A DNA stretch of 64,000 bases from Tenacibaculum sp. SZ-18 (lineage in GTDB: Bacteria; Bacteroidota; Bacteroidia; Flavobacteriales; Flavobacteriaceae). Position 1 is the first letter of the stretch; each line of letters opens with the position of its first letter. Made by a program: the position numbers and the translations under genes. Positions 1-9,095 of the stretch are shown piece by piece. Where the stretch lies: assembly GCF_002813915.1 (NCBI RefSeq), contig NZ_CP019335.1:3269777-3333776 (forward strand), read 5' to 3'. Under the pieces are notes generated by a model. That model was not told where the DNA came from. It did not search any database and was given only the letters and a program-made list of their open reading frames with translations.

Positions 1-173
1 ATTAAACCAGAGACCAAGATGGAAGTTCTCCATTTTCTATCATAATTATTCATAGAAAAGAAAAAGAATACTGATGCTGCCATCATGGCCATACAACCAA
101 CGAAAAATGTAAATCCGACGTAATCGTCCGTAGCGATCTCAGGGGTGCTAATAAATGTAAAAAATGAGTTCAT
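1..173 (-). CDS. Proteorhodopsin, N-terminal part (runs off the window)
   Basis: Only the first 57 codons lie in the window; the gene continues beyond base 1. Translation from the ATG at 171-173 reads MNSFFTFISTPEIATDDYVG followed by FTFFVGCMAMMAAS and a Phe-rich stretch, which is the N-terminus and first membrane helix typical of flavobacterial proteorhodopsins. Members are light-driven ion pumps of the inner membrane that bind retinal on a helix-G lysine. The pump type (H+, Na+ or Cl-) is set by helix C residues that are outside the window. It is divergent from blh, which makes the retinal, so the pair forms a light-harvesting unit. Family assignment is confident; ion specificity cannot be said. 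Confidence 0.9.
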   Translation of the reverse strand, partial: MNSFFTFISTPEIATDDYVGFTFFVGCMAMMAASVFFFFSMNNYDRKWRTSILVSGL

Positions 174-196
174 TTTGTAAAAATTATTTGTTTAAT

Positions 197-204
197 CAAA
201 TTTA
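197..204 (-). promoter_or_regulatory. -7 element of the rhodopsin promoter
   Basis: Reading on the minus strand gives TAAATTTG, matching the Bacteroidota -7 consensus TAnnTTTG, 24 bases before the rhodopsin ATG. No clear TTG -33 element lies at 17-21 nt spacing, so only the -7 is claimed. Confidence 0.5.
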
Positions 205-264
205 CAAAATATTAAACTAAAATGTTTAACTTTATATCAGAAATATTAAGCAAATTTTTTTTTA

Positions 265-1149
265 ATGATTGATTACAAAAGTTTTATAATTGTAGCCACC
301 TTTTTTTCGCTTTGGATTTCGGTGTATTTCAGCATCGAGGTAGAAAGTTTTTTGGCATACATTTTAATTCTTTCTTTTGGTATTATTCATGGAGCAAATG
401 ACCTTAGATTAATAGAACGAAAGTATATCAATTTCAATAAATCTGTATTTACCAAGATAATTTCAGCTTATATTTTATTTGTTGGAATTACTGGAGGTCT
501 TTTCTATTTTTTTCCAATTACTGCATTAACCCTATTCGTAGTTTTAAGTAGTTATCATTTTGGAGAAGAGCATTTATCATCAAAAATTAATAAATCGTTA
601 AAAACTTCACCTATACTGTACACTATTCACGGTTTACTAATTTTTTCAATCATTTTTCTCTGTAATCAAAATGCTGTTATTGAAATTATCCAAGAAATAA
701 CAAACAAAGTAGTTCCTTCTCATTATTTTACAATATTTTTAATTGGTTCAATCACTTTTTTGTTTTTGTTCTTTTTAGTAAAACTTAAGACGAAAGAAAT
801 TAAATTAGTTGAGATATTAGAGGAAACATTCTATTTATTGATACTTTATGTGATTTTTAAAACTGCCTCTTTAATTTGGTCATTTGCAATTTACTTCGTT
901 TTCTGGCACAGTATTCCGTCATTAATAAGACAGGTGAAGTATCTTTACGGAAATCATAAGGCATCCAGTTTTAAAGAATATTTAAAATCTTCATTTTTAT
1001 ACTGGGTAATTTCCATTGTTGGTCTAGTTGTAATTTATTTCCTATTCAACAACAACGAAAATCTATTCACACCAATATTATTCATTCTTTTGGCCTGTAT
1101 TACTTTTCCTCATGTTTGGATTATCTCTCGACTTGATAAAGATTATTAG
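265..1149 (+). CDS. blh: Brp/Blh-family beta-carotene 15,15'-dioxygenase (retinal formation)
   Basis: Integral membrane enzyme that cleaves beta-carotene to two retinal molecules, the chromophore of the divergent rhodopsin. The 294-residue protein is almost entirely hydrophobic helices and keeps the family's histidine motifs: GIIHGANDL near residue 40, SSYHFGEEH near 95-103, a WHSIPSLIRQ motif near 213 and FPHVW near the C-terminus. These His residues are the presumed iron ligands. Length matches the family (about 290-320). The ATG at 265 is about 90 bases from the rhodopsin start, leaving room for back-to-back promoters. Its last codons overlap the end of the convergent DUF3089 gene by 4 bases. 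Function is inferred from family and context; confidence is high. Confidence 0.92.
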   Translation: MIDYKSFIIVATFFSLWISVYFSIEVESFLAYILILSFGIIHGANDLRLIERKYINFNKSVFTKIISAYILFVGITGGLFYFFPITALTLFVVLSSYHFGEEHLSSKINKSLKTSPILYTIHGLLIFSIIFLCNQNAVIEIIQEITNKVVPSHYFTIFLIGSITFLFLFFLVKLKTKEIKLVEILEETFYLLILYVIFKTASLIWSFAIYFVFWHSIPSLIRQVKYLYGNHKASSFKEYLKSSFLYWVISIVGLVVIYFLFNNNENLFTPILFILLACITFPHVWIISRLDKDY

Positions 1150-2183
1150 TTACCTTTATTCTTAAGTAAATAAGTATTAGTTCTTAATTCAGCATTTTCA
1201 CGAATATCTTGCCAAAATAAATTAATATCACCCGCATGATAATTTTTTAAGAACGACATGAAAAAGCGAAATGGAAATTTTGGATTTGTACTCCAAACTA
1301 ACCCATCTGTAATTTCAATAGTAAGTGCTTTTTTGTATATTTTTCCATTTGTATACAAAAAACCTTTATGCTGATTTAGGTTTGTTTTTTTGCTATAGTC
1401 CCAAGTAATTGGATTTGTAGTTAAACTTCCCTTGTAACGATTCTTATCTTTTTTAGGATACTTATTTTTCTTATAAGTATTCCATGAAACGAAACCTCCT
1501 GTTTCGTTGGCAACATTCATAGCCTGAATAGAATTATAAGTATCAGATTTAATTCTAATTCCTGGAATATAAGCTGCTATCAGTTGCTTTTGAAGTGGTT
1601 TTTCATCAAAAAATTCTTCTAATAATCTAGAAGTATGAGTTGTCCCTTGGCTGTGACCAACCATTATGATCGGTCTACCATTATTATATTTTTCCAAATA
1701 AACTTTAAAAGCATTTCTTACATCGCTGTAAGCTAATTCCTGAGATTCTTTCCCTCCCTTATTAAATAATGTATAGGAACGTAAATGTGCCTGTCTGTAA
1801 TATGGAACATAAACTTTCCCACAGGTCGCAAACGCTGAAGCTTGCATTAAAACGGCCTTGTTTAATACCTTTTCATTTTGCTTCTTATCAGCAATTGGAG
1901 CATTCCAACGCGTATCTGATTTATCAGTGATTAAAGTTGGATATACATAAAAAACATCTGCTTTTAAAGTATCAATTTTATTGGATGCATACTTCTTAAA
2001 GCTATCTGTATATTTTCCGGGTAAAACCGCCCAAGATGCTTCTTTTGTGTAATCTGGTTTTGGCGGAATGTTTTCTCGTAAAAACTCCTGTGTTTTGTAA
2101 GTAGATTTACAATTGTAAAACATTACAACTGTACATACAATAAATAATAATTTTGGTGATATTAGTTTATTTATAATCTTCAT
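1146..2183 (-). CDS. DUF3089 family lipoprotein (alpha/beta-hydrolase fold)
   Basis: 345 residues with a lipoprotein signal: hydrophobic stretch followed by a Cys at about residue 25 (FYNCKS), so probably anchored in the envelope. GHSQGTTHTSRLLEEF is a nucleophile elbow (G-x-S-x-G) of an alpha/beta hydrolase, and the spread of conserved Tyr/Trp residues resembles DUF3089 proteins. Substrate is unknown; esterase or lipase-like activity is only inferred. Its start overlaps the end of the DUF6165 gene by 17 bases and is translated in the same direction, suggesting coupling in a three-gene unit with the two genes upstream. Confidence 0.75.
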   Translation of the reverse strand: MKIINKLISPKLLFIVCTVVMFYNCKSTYKTQEFLRENIPPKPDYTKEASWAVLPGKYTDSFKKYASNKIDTLKADVFYVYPTLITDKSDTRWNAPIADKKQNEKVLNKAVLMQASAFATCGKVYVPYYRQAHLRSYTLFNKGGKESQELAYSDVRNAFKVYLEKYNNGRPIIMVGHSQGTTHTSRLLEEFFDEKPLQKQLIAAYIPGIRIKSDTYNSIQAMNVANETGGFVSWNTYKKNKYPKKDKNRYKGSLTTNPITWDYSKKTNLNQHKGFLYTNGKIYKKALTIEITDGLVWSTNPKFPFRFFMSFLKNYHAGDINLFWQDIRENAELRTNTYLLKNKGN

Positions 2184-2559
2184 ACGATTTTTCTTCTACC
2201 AAATCTGAGCCGGTAAGTGTATTAATATCTTTCTTCACCACCGATCTTTCATCATTAGTAAAATAAACCGCACGAGCTAAATCTACAAATGTTTGTCCGA
2301 AAGCTTTATTACGTTCACACTCACGAATATCATCTTCTATCTTCCATAATTTCTTATTGATGGTTAATAAATCGTTGTGTAATTCTTTTAGTTTTGATTC
2401 ATCAGAAACCTCATCATAAATACTTTTTACAATAGGCGTTAAAACATCGTATTCATGCTGCACATTTACAAGTTTCTTTTCATCTTTTATTTCAACACGT
2501 TTTATTTCTAAAATCGTGTATTTGTCAATTATCTCTCCGTTTGATACTTCAATCTTCAT
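2167..2559 (-). CDS. DUF6165 family protein
   Basis: 130-residue soluble, charged, mostly helical protein with no signal peptide. The opening MKIEVSNGEIIDKYTILEIK and the Ile/Lys/Glu-rich helices match what I recall of DUF6165, a small domain of unknown function. Lies 19 bases downstream of the acidic-protein gene and overlaps the next gene by 17 bases, so all three are probably co-transcribed. No catalytic motif can be seen and no function is proposed. Confidence 0.65.
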   Translation of the reverse strand: MKIEVSNGEIIDKYTILEIKRVEIKDEKKLVNVQHEYDVLTPIVKSIYDEVSDESKLKELHNDLLTINKKLWKIEDDIRECERNKAFGQTFVDLARAVYFTNDERSVVKKDINTLTGSDLVEEKSYEDYK

Positions 2560-2578
2560 GTATTATTCTTAAATCAAT

Positions 2579-3475
2579 TTATGCGAAACGACGTTCAATA
2601 ATTTCTAATAAACGTATTTCATATCCTTGCTTATCGCTCCAATCGTAATCTGGTTTAACCATTTTACTAATGAAATTCTTTGCTTCTCTTTCTGTTTTAA
2701 AAGTATTTAATTGAGAAACTACCCTGTTAAAATTGGCTTGATCTCCTCCAAATAAATGATTTACAAAGGCAATTCGATCATTTAAGTCAATTTTAATTGT
2801 ATCCTGTAACAAATCATTTATCGTTTTCTTTGGCTCAACCTTTTGAAATAAATCAGCCATTACATCAACTGGCAAGGTGTCTTGTAACTCCTCCTCTAAA
2901 GTTGGTTGAACTTCCTTAGTAGCTTTATTTATTTCCGGATCTTCCTTGTCTGGTTCTGGTTCACCGAATAATAAATTTTCTAACTCTTCAAAAGGCTGCT
3001 CTACAATTTCTTCAACAATTACAGAAGGCTTTGTTTCCGTTTCTACACCTTCTTCGATTGGTTTTTCAACATCTTCTAACTTTCTAACCACAACCATTTC
3101 TGGCTCTTCGAAATTATCTTCTGTTGCTGCTACTTTATCAACATTTTCGAAATTATTTTCAACTAATTCCAAAACATCTTTTTGAACGTCTTCTACTGGA
3201 GCTTCTTCTTTTATCTCTTCAACTTTTTCAATTATTACCTTTTCTATATTCTCCTCTTTTACTTCAGCAGCTTTTTCAATTTTCTGAATTAACTCTTCTT
3301 TCGTTTCTTCTGCATTAGGAGTTGTATTAATATATTCTTCTACAAACGCTAAAAGAGCTAATTTTTCGTAAACTTCACAGGCCTTCTCCTTTAACGCCAC
3401 TACATCTTCCTTATTTTTCATTTGTAAGATACTGTGTGCTAAACTAGTTAAATCAGAAGCTAATTTTTTGTGCAT
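2579..3475 (-). CDS. Acidic protein of unknown function
   Basis: 298 residues, not recognised with certainty. A helical N-terminal part (about 1-60), a long Glu/Val-rich low-complexity middle (about 60-205) and a conserved-looking C-terminal domain (about 210-298, with DLNDRIAFVNHLFGGD and YDWSDKQGYEIRLLEIIERRF). This layout, a flexible acidic linker between two structured ends, is seen in a flavobacterial conserved hypothetical family. No signal peptide, so likely cytoplasmic. First gene of a unit with DUF6165 and DUF3089. A good promoter lies upstream at 3543-3574. Function unknown. Confidence 0.7.
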   Translation of the reverse strand: MHKKLASDLTSLAHSILQMKNKEDVVALKEKACEVYEKLALLAFVEEYINTTPNAEETKEELIQKIEKAAEVKEENIEKVIIEKVEEIKEEAPVEDVQKDVLELVENNFENVDKVAATEDNFEEPEMVVVRKLEDVEKPIEEGVETETKPSVIVEEIVEQPFEELENLLFGEPEPDKEDPEINKATKEVQPTLEEELQDTLPVDVMADLFQKVEPKKTINDLLQDTIKIDLNDRIAFVNHLFGGDQANFNRVVSQLNTFKTEREAKNFISKMVKPDYDWSDKQGYEIRLLEIIERRFA

Positions 3476-3542
3476 AAGTTCTTTGTAGGTTTTAATTTTT
3501 ACCTTTAAAATTTAATAAATTTGTTGCTTGTTAACAGCGAAG

Positions 3543-3574
3543 CAAAAATATATAATTGAGCATTAAAATTACAA
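3543..3574 (-). promoter_or_regulatory. Promoter of the acidic-protein unit
   Basis: On the minus strand TTG (3572-3574), 21 nt, then TATTTTTG (3543-3550) fits the Bacteroidota consensus. It ends against the tdk start codon at 3576, so the divergent units share this short region. Confidence 0.6.
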
Positions 3575-3575
3575 A

Positions 3576-4184
3576 ATGTTTCTTGAAAACACAGTAAATC
3601 ATACAGAACAATTTGGGTGGATTGAGGTAATTTGTGGCTCCATGTTTTCTGGTAAAACAGAAGAGCTCATCCGAAGGCTTAAAAGAGCAAAATTTGCTAA
3701 ACAAAGAGTTGAAATTTTTAAACCAGCTATAGATGTTCGTTACGATGAAGAAGAGGTTGTTTCTCATAATGATAATCGCATCCGTTCGACACCTGTTCCA
3801 GCATCTGCAAATATTAGACTATTAGCAAACAACGTAGATGTTGTAGGGATTGATGAAGCGCAATTTTTTGATGACGAGATTGTAGCAGTTTGTAACGACT
3901 TAGCCAATAGAGGGATTAGAGTTATTGTTGCAGGTTTAGATATGGATTTTAAAGGAAACCCTTTTGGACCAATGCCTGCATTAATGGCGACTGCAGAATA
4001 TGTTACTAAAGTACATGCAGTTTGTACAAGAACTGGTAACTTAGCACATTACAGCTTTAGAAAAGCTGAAGGTGAAAATATTGTAATGTTAGGTGAAACT
4101 CAGGAATACGAACCTTTGAGCAGAGCGGCTTACTACAAAGCTATTAAAGAACAGCAAACTCGTAATTCAGAAGAGCAAGAATGA
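3576..4184 (+). CDS. tdk: Thymidine kinase (type II)
   Basis: Phosphorylates thymidine to dTMP with ATP, a salvage enzyme of the cytoplasm. The P-loop [14 protein letters not shown] starts at residue 21, and the Walker B/catalytic region [10 protein letters not shown] is near residue 90. The C-terminal lasso region with its substrate-binding Tyr is present. The zinc ribbon appears reduced: the usual Cys-x2-Cys before the lasso reads AVCTRTGN, with one Cys only; I recall this in other Bacteroidota homologues, so it is probably not damage. Length (202) is normal. Its last four bases overlap the alr start (ATGA), indicating translational coupling. Confidence 0.95.
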   Translation: MFLENTVNHTEQFGWIEVICGSMFSGKTEELIRRLKRAKFAKQRVEIFKPAIDVRYDEEEVVSHNDNRIRSTPVPASANIRLLANNVDVVGIDEAQFFDDEIVAVCNDLANRGIRVIVAGLDMDFKGNPFGPMPALMATAEYVTKVHAVCTRTGNLAHYSFRKAEGENIVMLGETQEYEPLSRAAYYKAIKEQQTRNSEEQE

Positions 4185-5281
4185 ATAATCATGTAACTGT
4201 TTTAGAAATTGATGCAAATGCAATTTTGCATAATCTTCAATATTTCAAACAAAAATTACAACCGCAAACAAAAATTTTAGCTGTTGTTAAAGCTTTTGGA
4301 TATGGCAGTGATGCTGTAGAAATTGCAAAAATAGTTAAAGACCATGTAGACTATTTTTCAGTAGCCTACAGCAACGAAGGAATCGCTTTAAGAGAAGCAG
4401 GAATTGATACTCCTATTTTAGTATTACATCCTCAAATTCAAAACATAAAAGAAATCGTTAAATACAGATTAGAGCCTAATTTGTATAATTTTAAAATTTT
4501 TGAAGCATTTCTTAACTATGCTAAAGATGTTCCCTTGATGAATTATCCTATTCATATTAAATTTAACACTGGTTTAAATAGACTAGGATTTTGGCATACA
4601 GACATACCTAATATCGTTGCTCAATTAAAAAAATCAAATAACATTGTAGTTCAATCAATATTCTCTCATTTAGCTGCAAGCGAAGATTTAAACGAGCAGG
4701 AATTTACAGTTGAACAGATTAATAATTTCGCATACATAATAAAGCAAATCTATGCTCATTTAGGGTATGAGCCAATGATTCATATTTTAAACACCTCAGG
4801 TGTTGTTCATTTTCCACAAGCTCAATTCGATATGGTAAGAGTTGGAATTGGTTTGTACGGGTTTAGCAACACCGCAAAGGAAACTACTGAGTTAAAAAAC
4901 ACTCATAGCTTAAAGTCTATTATTTCACAAATTCATAATGTTCAACCAGGAGAAACAGTAGGATATAATCGAGCCTTCGTAGCAAGTAAACCAACTAGAA
5001 GCGCTACTGTACCTGTTGGACATGCTGACGGTATTTCAAGAAGGCTCGGTAATAAAAATGGGTTTGTTATTATTAATAATCAACCTGCTCCAATAATTGG
5101 AAATGTTTGTATGGATATGATCATGGTTGATGTTACAAAAATTGACTGTGAAGAAGGTGATGAGGTTATTATATTTAATCACCAACAGCATGTTGAATAC
5201 ATGGCACACAAATGCGAAACCATTCCATATGAAATTTTAACCGCCATTTCTCAACGCGTAAAAAGGTTGGTAAAACGTTAA
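4181..5281 (+). CDS. alr: Alanine racemase
   Basis: PLP enzyme interconverting L- and D-alanine for peptidoglycan precursors. The PLP lysine is K37 in [11 protein letters not shown], a slight variant of the usual AVVKANAYGHG. The C-terminal catalytic Tyr lies in VGYNRAF, and [10 protein letters not shown] is the conserved beta-domain segment. 366 residues is a normal stand-alone size; it is not fused to MurF as in some Bacteroidota. Overlaps tdk by 4 bases and precedes mscL, so the three likely form one transcript ending at the hairpin near 5780. Confidence 0.95.
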   Translation: MNNHVTVLEIDANAILHNLQYFKQKLQPQTKILAVVKAFGYGSDAVEIAKIVKDHVDYFSVAYSNEGIALREAGIDTPILVLHPQIQNIKEIVKYRLEPNLYNFKIFEAFLNYAKDVPLMNYPIHIKFNTGLNRLGFWHTDIPNIVAQLKKSNNIVVQSIFSHLAASEDLNEQEFTVEQINNFAYIIKQIYAHLGYEPMIHILNTSGVVHFPQAQFDMVRVGIGLYGFSNTAKETTELKNTHSLKSIISQIHNVQPGETVGYNRAFVASKPTRSATVPVGHADGISRRLGNKNGFVIINNQPAPIIGNVCMDMIMVDVTKIDCEEGDEVIIFNHQQHVEYMAHKCETIPYEILTAISQRVKRLVKR

Positions 5282-5327
5282 ATTTTTTATAAATTCCCTG
5301 CCTAATAATATCAAAAACTAAAAACAA

Positions 5328-5741
5328 ATGGGAATGTTAAAAGAGTTTAAAGACTTTGCCATGAAAGGAAACTTAGTGGACATTGCGGTTGGATTCGTGA
5401 TGGGTGCTGGTTTTAACAAAGTGGTATCTTCGTTTACGGGAGGAATTGTTTCTCCTCTAATTGGTCTTTTAGGAGGCAAAAACTTCAAAGATTTGAAATT
5501 TATTGTAAAAGAAGGTGTTGCAGATGATTTAACAGGTAAAGTAACAGGTGAAGTTGCTGTTTTATATGGTGATTTTATTACAAACGTTATTGACTTTATC
5601 ATTGTTGCTTTCGTAATGTTTATGATTGTAAAAGGTGTAAATGCAATAAAGAAGAAGGAAGAAGCTGCTCCTGCTGCTCCTGCAGGACCGACTCAAGAAG
5701 AGTTATTAACTGAAATTAGAGACTTATTAAAGAAGAATTAA
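5328..5741 (+). CDS. mscL: Large-conductance mechanosensitive channel MscL
   Basis: Pentameric inner-membrane pore that opens under hypo-osmotic tension to release solutes. MLKEFKDFAMKGNLVDIAVG at the N-terminus is the family signature, with the pore helix GFVMGAGFNKVVSSF. A second membrane helix follows (about 75-98), and a charged C-terminal helix after an Ala/Pro linker. 137 residues is typical. Sits 46 bases after alr. A strong intrinsic terminator follows. Confidence 0.97.
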   Translation: MGMLKEFKDFAMKGNLVDIAVGFVMGAGFNKVVSSFTGGIVSPLIGLLGGKNFKDLKFIVKEGVADDLTGKVTGEVAVLYGDFITNVIDFIIVAFVMFMIVKGVNAIKKKEEAAPAAPAGPTQEELLTEIRDLLKKN

Positions 5742-5770
5742 TACGTTTTTCCGTTAACCGATAAATATAA

Positions 5771-5794
5771 AAAGCTCGCAATATTGCGAGCTTT
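5771..5794. terminator. Bidirectional intrinsic terminator
   Basis: AAAGCTCGCA-atat-TGCGAGCTTT, a perfect 10-bp stem, lies between convergent mscL and the AhpD-like gene. A/T tracts on both flanks suit use in both directions. Confidence 0.85.
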
Positions 5795-5816
5795 TAGCTT
5801 TTTTAAACTCTAGTTT

Positions 5817-6407
5817 TTAGATATGTTTACCTTTATTCCATCCATGTTTACCTAAGTACTGATCTCCACTTTCAACAGCTCCATCTTCAATACTTGTTCC
5901 CATAGAATCGTTCCAACGGTTTAAGTAACCGAACAAAGAAATAACACCTAACATTTCTACAATTTCGCCTTCATTCCAGTGTTCGTAGAGTCTTTCTTTA
6001 ATAGCTTCATCAACAACATTTGGAACTACAGATGCAGCTAAAGAAAAATCTAATGCAGCTCTTTCGGCTTCAGTAAAAGCAGGATGTGTTTTATATTCCC
6101 AAATGTTATCTAATTTTTCTTGTTCGGCTCCATATCTTTCCGCAGCTCTAATTGCATGAGCTTGGCAATATCTACAACCAGTAGCATTACTACTCACCCA
6201 AGCAATCATTCTTTTTAAAGCAGAAGTGACACGGCCATGGTTAGCCATTACTGCTTTATTTAGGTTTATAAATGCTTTTGATATATCTGGTCTTCTTTGC
6301 ATGGTTAATACCGAATTTGGGCAAAAACCAAGTGTTTCATTATAAAAATCTGACAACTTTTTGGTTTCCTCATCATGATTAGGATCCAACGGAGTTACTA
6401 GTGGCAT
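5817..6407 (-). CDS. AhpD-like/carboxymuconolactone decarboxylase family protein
   Basis: 196-residue soluble helical protein of the peroxidase-related branch of the CMD superfamily. The redox motif GCRYCQAHAIRAAERYG (C-x2-C-x3-H) lies near residues 76-90, which in AhpD-type enzymes gives thiol peroxidase activity. The C-terminus has the conserved NRWNDSMG motif of this subfamily. Monocistronic and convergent with mscL. Divergent from the OsmC gene, another thiol peroxide-defence family, across a 55-base gap, hinting at a shared stress role. The physiological substrate is unknown. Confidence 0.85.
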   Translation of the reverse strand: MPLVTPLDPNHDEETKKLSDFYNETLGFCPNSVLTMQRRPDISKAFINLNKAVMANHGRVTSALKRMIAWVSSNATGCRYCQAHAIRAAERYGAEQEKLDNIWEYKTHPAFTEAERAALDFSLAASVVPNVVDEAIKERLYEHWNEGEIVEMLGVISLFGYLNRWNDSMGTSIEDGAVESGDQYLGKHGWNKGKHI

Positions 6408-6422
6408 AATTTATTTTTTAAG

Positions 6423-6430
6423 TAGTTTTG
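6423..6430 (+). promoter_or_regulatory. -7 element before the OsmC gene
   Basis: TAGTTTTG matches TAnnTTTG 32 bases before the ATG at 6463. No TTG at the right spacing was found. Confidence 0.45.
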
Positions 6431-6462
6431 TAATTCTATACAAGAAACGAAAAAAAACTCAA

Positions 6463-6882
6463 ATGGCATCAAATATTGTAACCACAGAATGGCAGAAAAA
6501 CTTATTATTTAAAAGTGATAATCCAAATGGCGCTCAAGTTTTAATGGACACTTCATTCACAAATGGTGGGAATGAAGTTGGCGCATCTCCAAAAGCTTTA
6601 ATGTTGTCTTCTTTGGCTGGGTGTTCTGGTTTAGATGTTGTTATGATTGCAGAGAAAATGAGGACTTCATTTGATAACTTAAAAATCATAGTGGAAGCCA
6701 ATTTAACGGAAGAACATCCTAAATATTACGATAAAGTTCACGTAAAGTACCTTTTTGAAGGAACAGAATTGGATGAAGAAAAATTATCCAAAGTTGTAAA
6801 TTTATCTATCGAAAAATATTGCGGCGTAATGGAAATGTTCCGTCAATTTTCAACAGTTACAACGGAAATAATCTATAACTAA
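6463..6882 (+). CDS. OsmC family protein (thiol peroxidase-like)
   Basis: 139 residues. The two conserved cysteines are in SSLAGCSGLDVVMIAEKM (near residue 54) and EKYCGVMEMF (near 121), the arrangement used by OsmC/Ohr proteins to reduce peroxides. The sequence is closer to the YhfA-type branch than to Ohr, so the actual substrate is uncertain. Divergent from the AhpD-like gene and convergent with the large lectin-domain gene. Cytoplasmic, no signal. Confidence 0.88.
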   Translation: MASNIVTTEWQKNLLFKSDNPNGAQVLMDTSFTNGGNEVGASPKALMLSSLAGCSGLDVVMIAEKMRTSFDNLKIIVEANLTEEHPKYYDKVHVKYLFEGTELDEEKLSKVVNLSIEKYCGVMEMFRQFSTVTTEIIYN

Positions 6883-6889
6883 AGGTAGT

Positions 6890-9043
6890 TTATTTTCTCA
6901 ATAAACTTACAGGACCTTTTTTACGAATTATTCTCCCATTCTTATCAGTTACTTCAACAGAAAACCAATAGGTATCTGATGGGAGAATATTTCCATTATA
7001 AGTTCCATCCCAATTACTCGAAGTATCTGAATTTTCGTATAAGAGTTTTCCAAACCTGTTAAAGATTCTAATTTTAGAGAATGAATATTCACTTACCTTA
7101 AAACCTTCTACCTTCCAATCATCTTTTACACCATCACTATTCGGGGTAAAAAAAGATGGATAATTGAATACTGAAAATTCAAATGGTAGTGTACCACAAC
7201 CGTTTTTATCTCTTACATATAGTGTATAAATACCTGGCTGTAAGTTTTGAAAAAAACCGTTCTCCTTGAAATTAATATTATCAATTGAATACTCATAAGA
7301 ACCTTCTCCCAAATTTGATCCTACTACAATAATTGAGTTATTATTAGAGTCATCTATAATTTCAATATCTTCTAACTTTAATGTGGCAATTTCAGAACTC
7401 TTCACAACTACTGTTTTAACTTCTGACTCGCAACCTTGCTGCGATTTTGCCTGAACAAAATACCTTCCAGATAAAGTAATATTGGCAGTCATTTGATTAG
7501 ACACTACCATTCCATTTTCATCCTTCCATTCATATGTATAATCCGACCCGTTCGGATTTAAAATTGATAAATCTAACGATCCAACATTCAAACATAAAAT
7601 CTGATTCTCATTCACCTCAAATTCGGGAATAATATTATTTGTAGTAACTGAAACCATAGTCCTGTTAGCTGACACACAACCATTAGAACTAATCGCTTCA
7701 ACAAAGTAATCTGTATTCGAAGAAACACTTACTTCAAGATTATTACCTGTATAAATAGGCGTAGTACTTGTTAGTGTTTCATACCATTGAACTATTCCAT
7801 CAGAAGGAGTGGCTCCTATAGTTAGGGTACCAGCGCTTCCACAAACAAAACCGTTTTGAGTCGCGGTTATTACAGGCAAATTATTTACAGTTGCTGTTAC
7901 TCGTGTTCTCTTAAATGACGTACAACCTCCAACTGATATGGTAACATAAAAATTTTGTGACGAATTTAATACTGGGGTAGTAAAAGTTGTTCCTGTTCCT
8001 AATAAATTTCCACCAACCTCAGCATCAAACCAAAGAATGGTTCCTTCAGAAGAATTCGCTGATAACAAAACAGTTCCTGAACCACAAATTTCATTTTCAG
8101 TGGTTGAAATTATTTCTGGTATATAAATTCGAGTTGTTGCCGAAATATTTAAAAGTGGATCATCTGGCCACCCTCCGTATTCAACAATATATCCTTTTGG
8201 TTCATAAACTCCTGTATCTCCGTTTAGTTGTAAATCATTCCACGAACCTATAATCCCTACAGAATCATCTGTAATATGTGCATAGTCTTCTCCTTCACCG
8301 AAATCATTAGGTTCGCCAGAATTCCAAAATGCAAAATTTGGTGTTGAACCATTAAAATTACCATACCAAAAAATTGTTCCTGATTCTGGACCTGTTACCC
8401 ATTTCCATTCTCCTTCGGTTTCTTGATCTGTTCCACCAATCCATCCTGCACCATTTGATTGCTCTCCAACAAAATTCGCTTCATCTGCTGAGGTAATTGT
8501 CACTAAATATCCTCGTAACCCAAAATAAGTTCTATTTTCTGCTAAGTCTCTTGCCTGAGACCAAGAAACTCCAATATCAGAGACAAACTCGTAATAATGT
8601 TGTGTTGAAGGCAAATAATTAGCATCACCCACTGTTAATGAAAATATTTTTTCACCAGAAATTGCTGGGTCTGAACTTTGAAAAACTACATCAGGAACAG
8701 CTTGCTCTATATCAGTTAACAAAATAGCACTTCCACCAACTCCCGTAAATATTAATTTCCCTTCACGATCATCCCAACTAGCAATGATATTTGGATGAGA
8801 TCCTGTTAATATTAGAATATCCGAAGTTGCATTATAATTACCTGAAATCTGAACAGAAAAAGAATCCACAGTTGTATCATCTGAATCAGTAATTGTGAAA
8901 CTAGTTACAATAGGTAATTGACTTAACGGACAATAACTTTGATCCCCTGAAGCCGTTAAAACAGGTGGCTGATTTTGAGTATAAATCTGAAACTGGAATA
9001 AAAAATAAAGAATAACGTGAGATACCAATTTTTTTGATTTCAT
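6890..9043 (-). CDS. Secreted C-type lectin protein with type B T9SS sorting domain
   Basis: 717 residues with an N-terminal signal peptide. An N-terminal repeat region (about 25-145) is followed by a C-type lectin domain (about 145-295). Its motifs are WIGG, SGEPNDFGEGEDYAHI (an EPN-type sugar site) and SWND. Ig-like modules (about 300-540) each carry paired Cys typical of surface proteins. The last 90 residues, from FFTPNSDGVKDDWKVEGF to the Lys-rich end, form the gliding-motility-associated C-terminal domain. That domain directs export by the type IX system and surface attachment. Likely a carbohydrate-binding surface adhesin; the ligand is unknown. Monocistronic. Confidence 0.88.
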   Translation of the reverse strand: MKSKKLVSHVILYFLFQFQIYTQNQPPVLTASGDQSYCPLSQLPIVTSFTITDSDDTTVDSFSVQISGNYNATSDILILTGSHPNIIASWDDREGKLIFTGVGGSAILLTDIEQAVPDVVFQSSDPAISGEKIFSLTVGDANYLPSTQHYYEFVSDIGVSWSQARDLAENRTYFGLRGYLVTITSADEANFVGEQSNGAGWIGGTDQETEGEWKWVTGPESGTIFWYGNFNGSTPNFAFWNSGEPNDFGEGEDYAHITDDSVGIIGSWNDLQLNGDTGVYEPKGYIVEYGGWPDDPLLNISATTRIYIPEIISTTENEICGSGTVLLSANSSEGTILWFDAEVGGNLLGTGTTFTTPVLNSSQNFYVTISVGGCTSFKRTRVTATVNNLPVITATQNGFVCGSAGTLTIGATPSDGIVQWYETLTSTTPIYTGNNLEVSVSSNTDYFVEAISSNGCVSANRTMVSVTTNNIIPEFEVNENQILCLNVGSLDLSILNPNGSDYTYEWKDENGMVVSNQMTANITLSGRYFVQAKSQQGCESEVKTVVVKSSEIATLKLEDIEIIDDSNNNSIIVVGSNLGEGSYEYSIDNINFKENGFFQNLQPGIYTLYVRDKNGCGTLPFEFSVFNYPSFFTPNSDGVKDDWKVEGFKVSEYSFSKIRIFNRFGKLLYENSDTSSNWDGTYNGNILPSDTYWFSVEVTDKNGRIIRKKGPVSLLRK

Positions 9044-9073
9044 ATAGGAATGGATTACTTTTACCTGTTAAAG

Positions 9074-9081
9074 CAAAATTA
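9074..9081 (-). promoter_or_regulatory. -7 element of the lectin-protein gene
   Basis: Minus strand TAATTTTG fits TAnnTTTG, 30 bases before the ATG at 9043. No -33 is obvious, and recJ starts divergently at 9096. Confidence 0.45.
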
Positions 9082-9095
9082 CGTTTTTTAAAATT

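Noticed and set aside
2946-3318. Plus-strand open frames of 64-79 codons opposite the acidic protein
   Set aside because: They are Ser/Leu-rich mirror frames of a Glu-rich repeat region, with no independent support.
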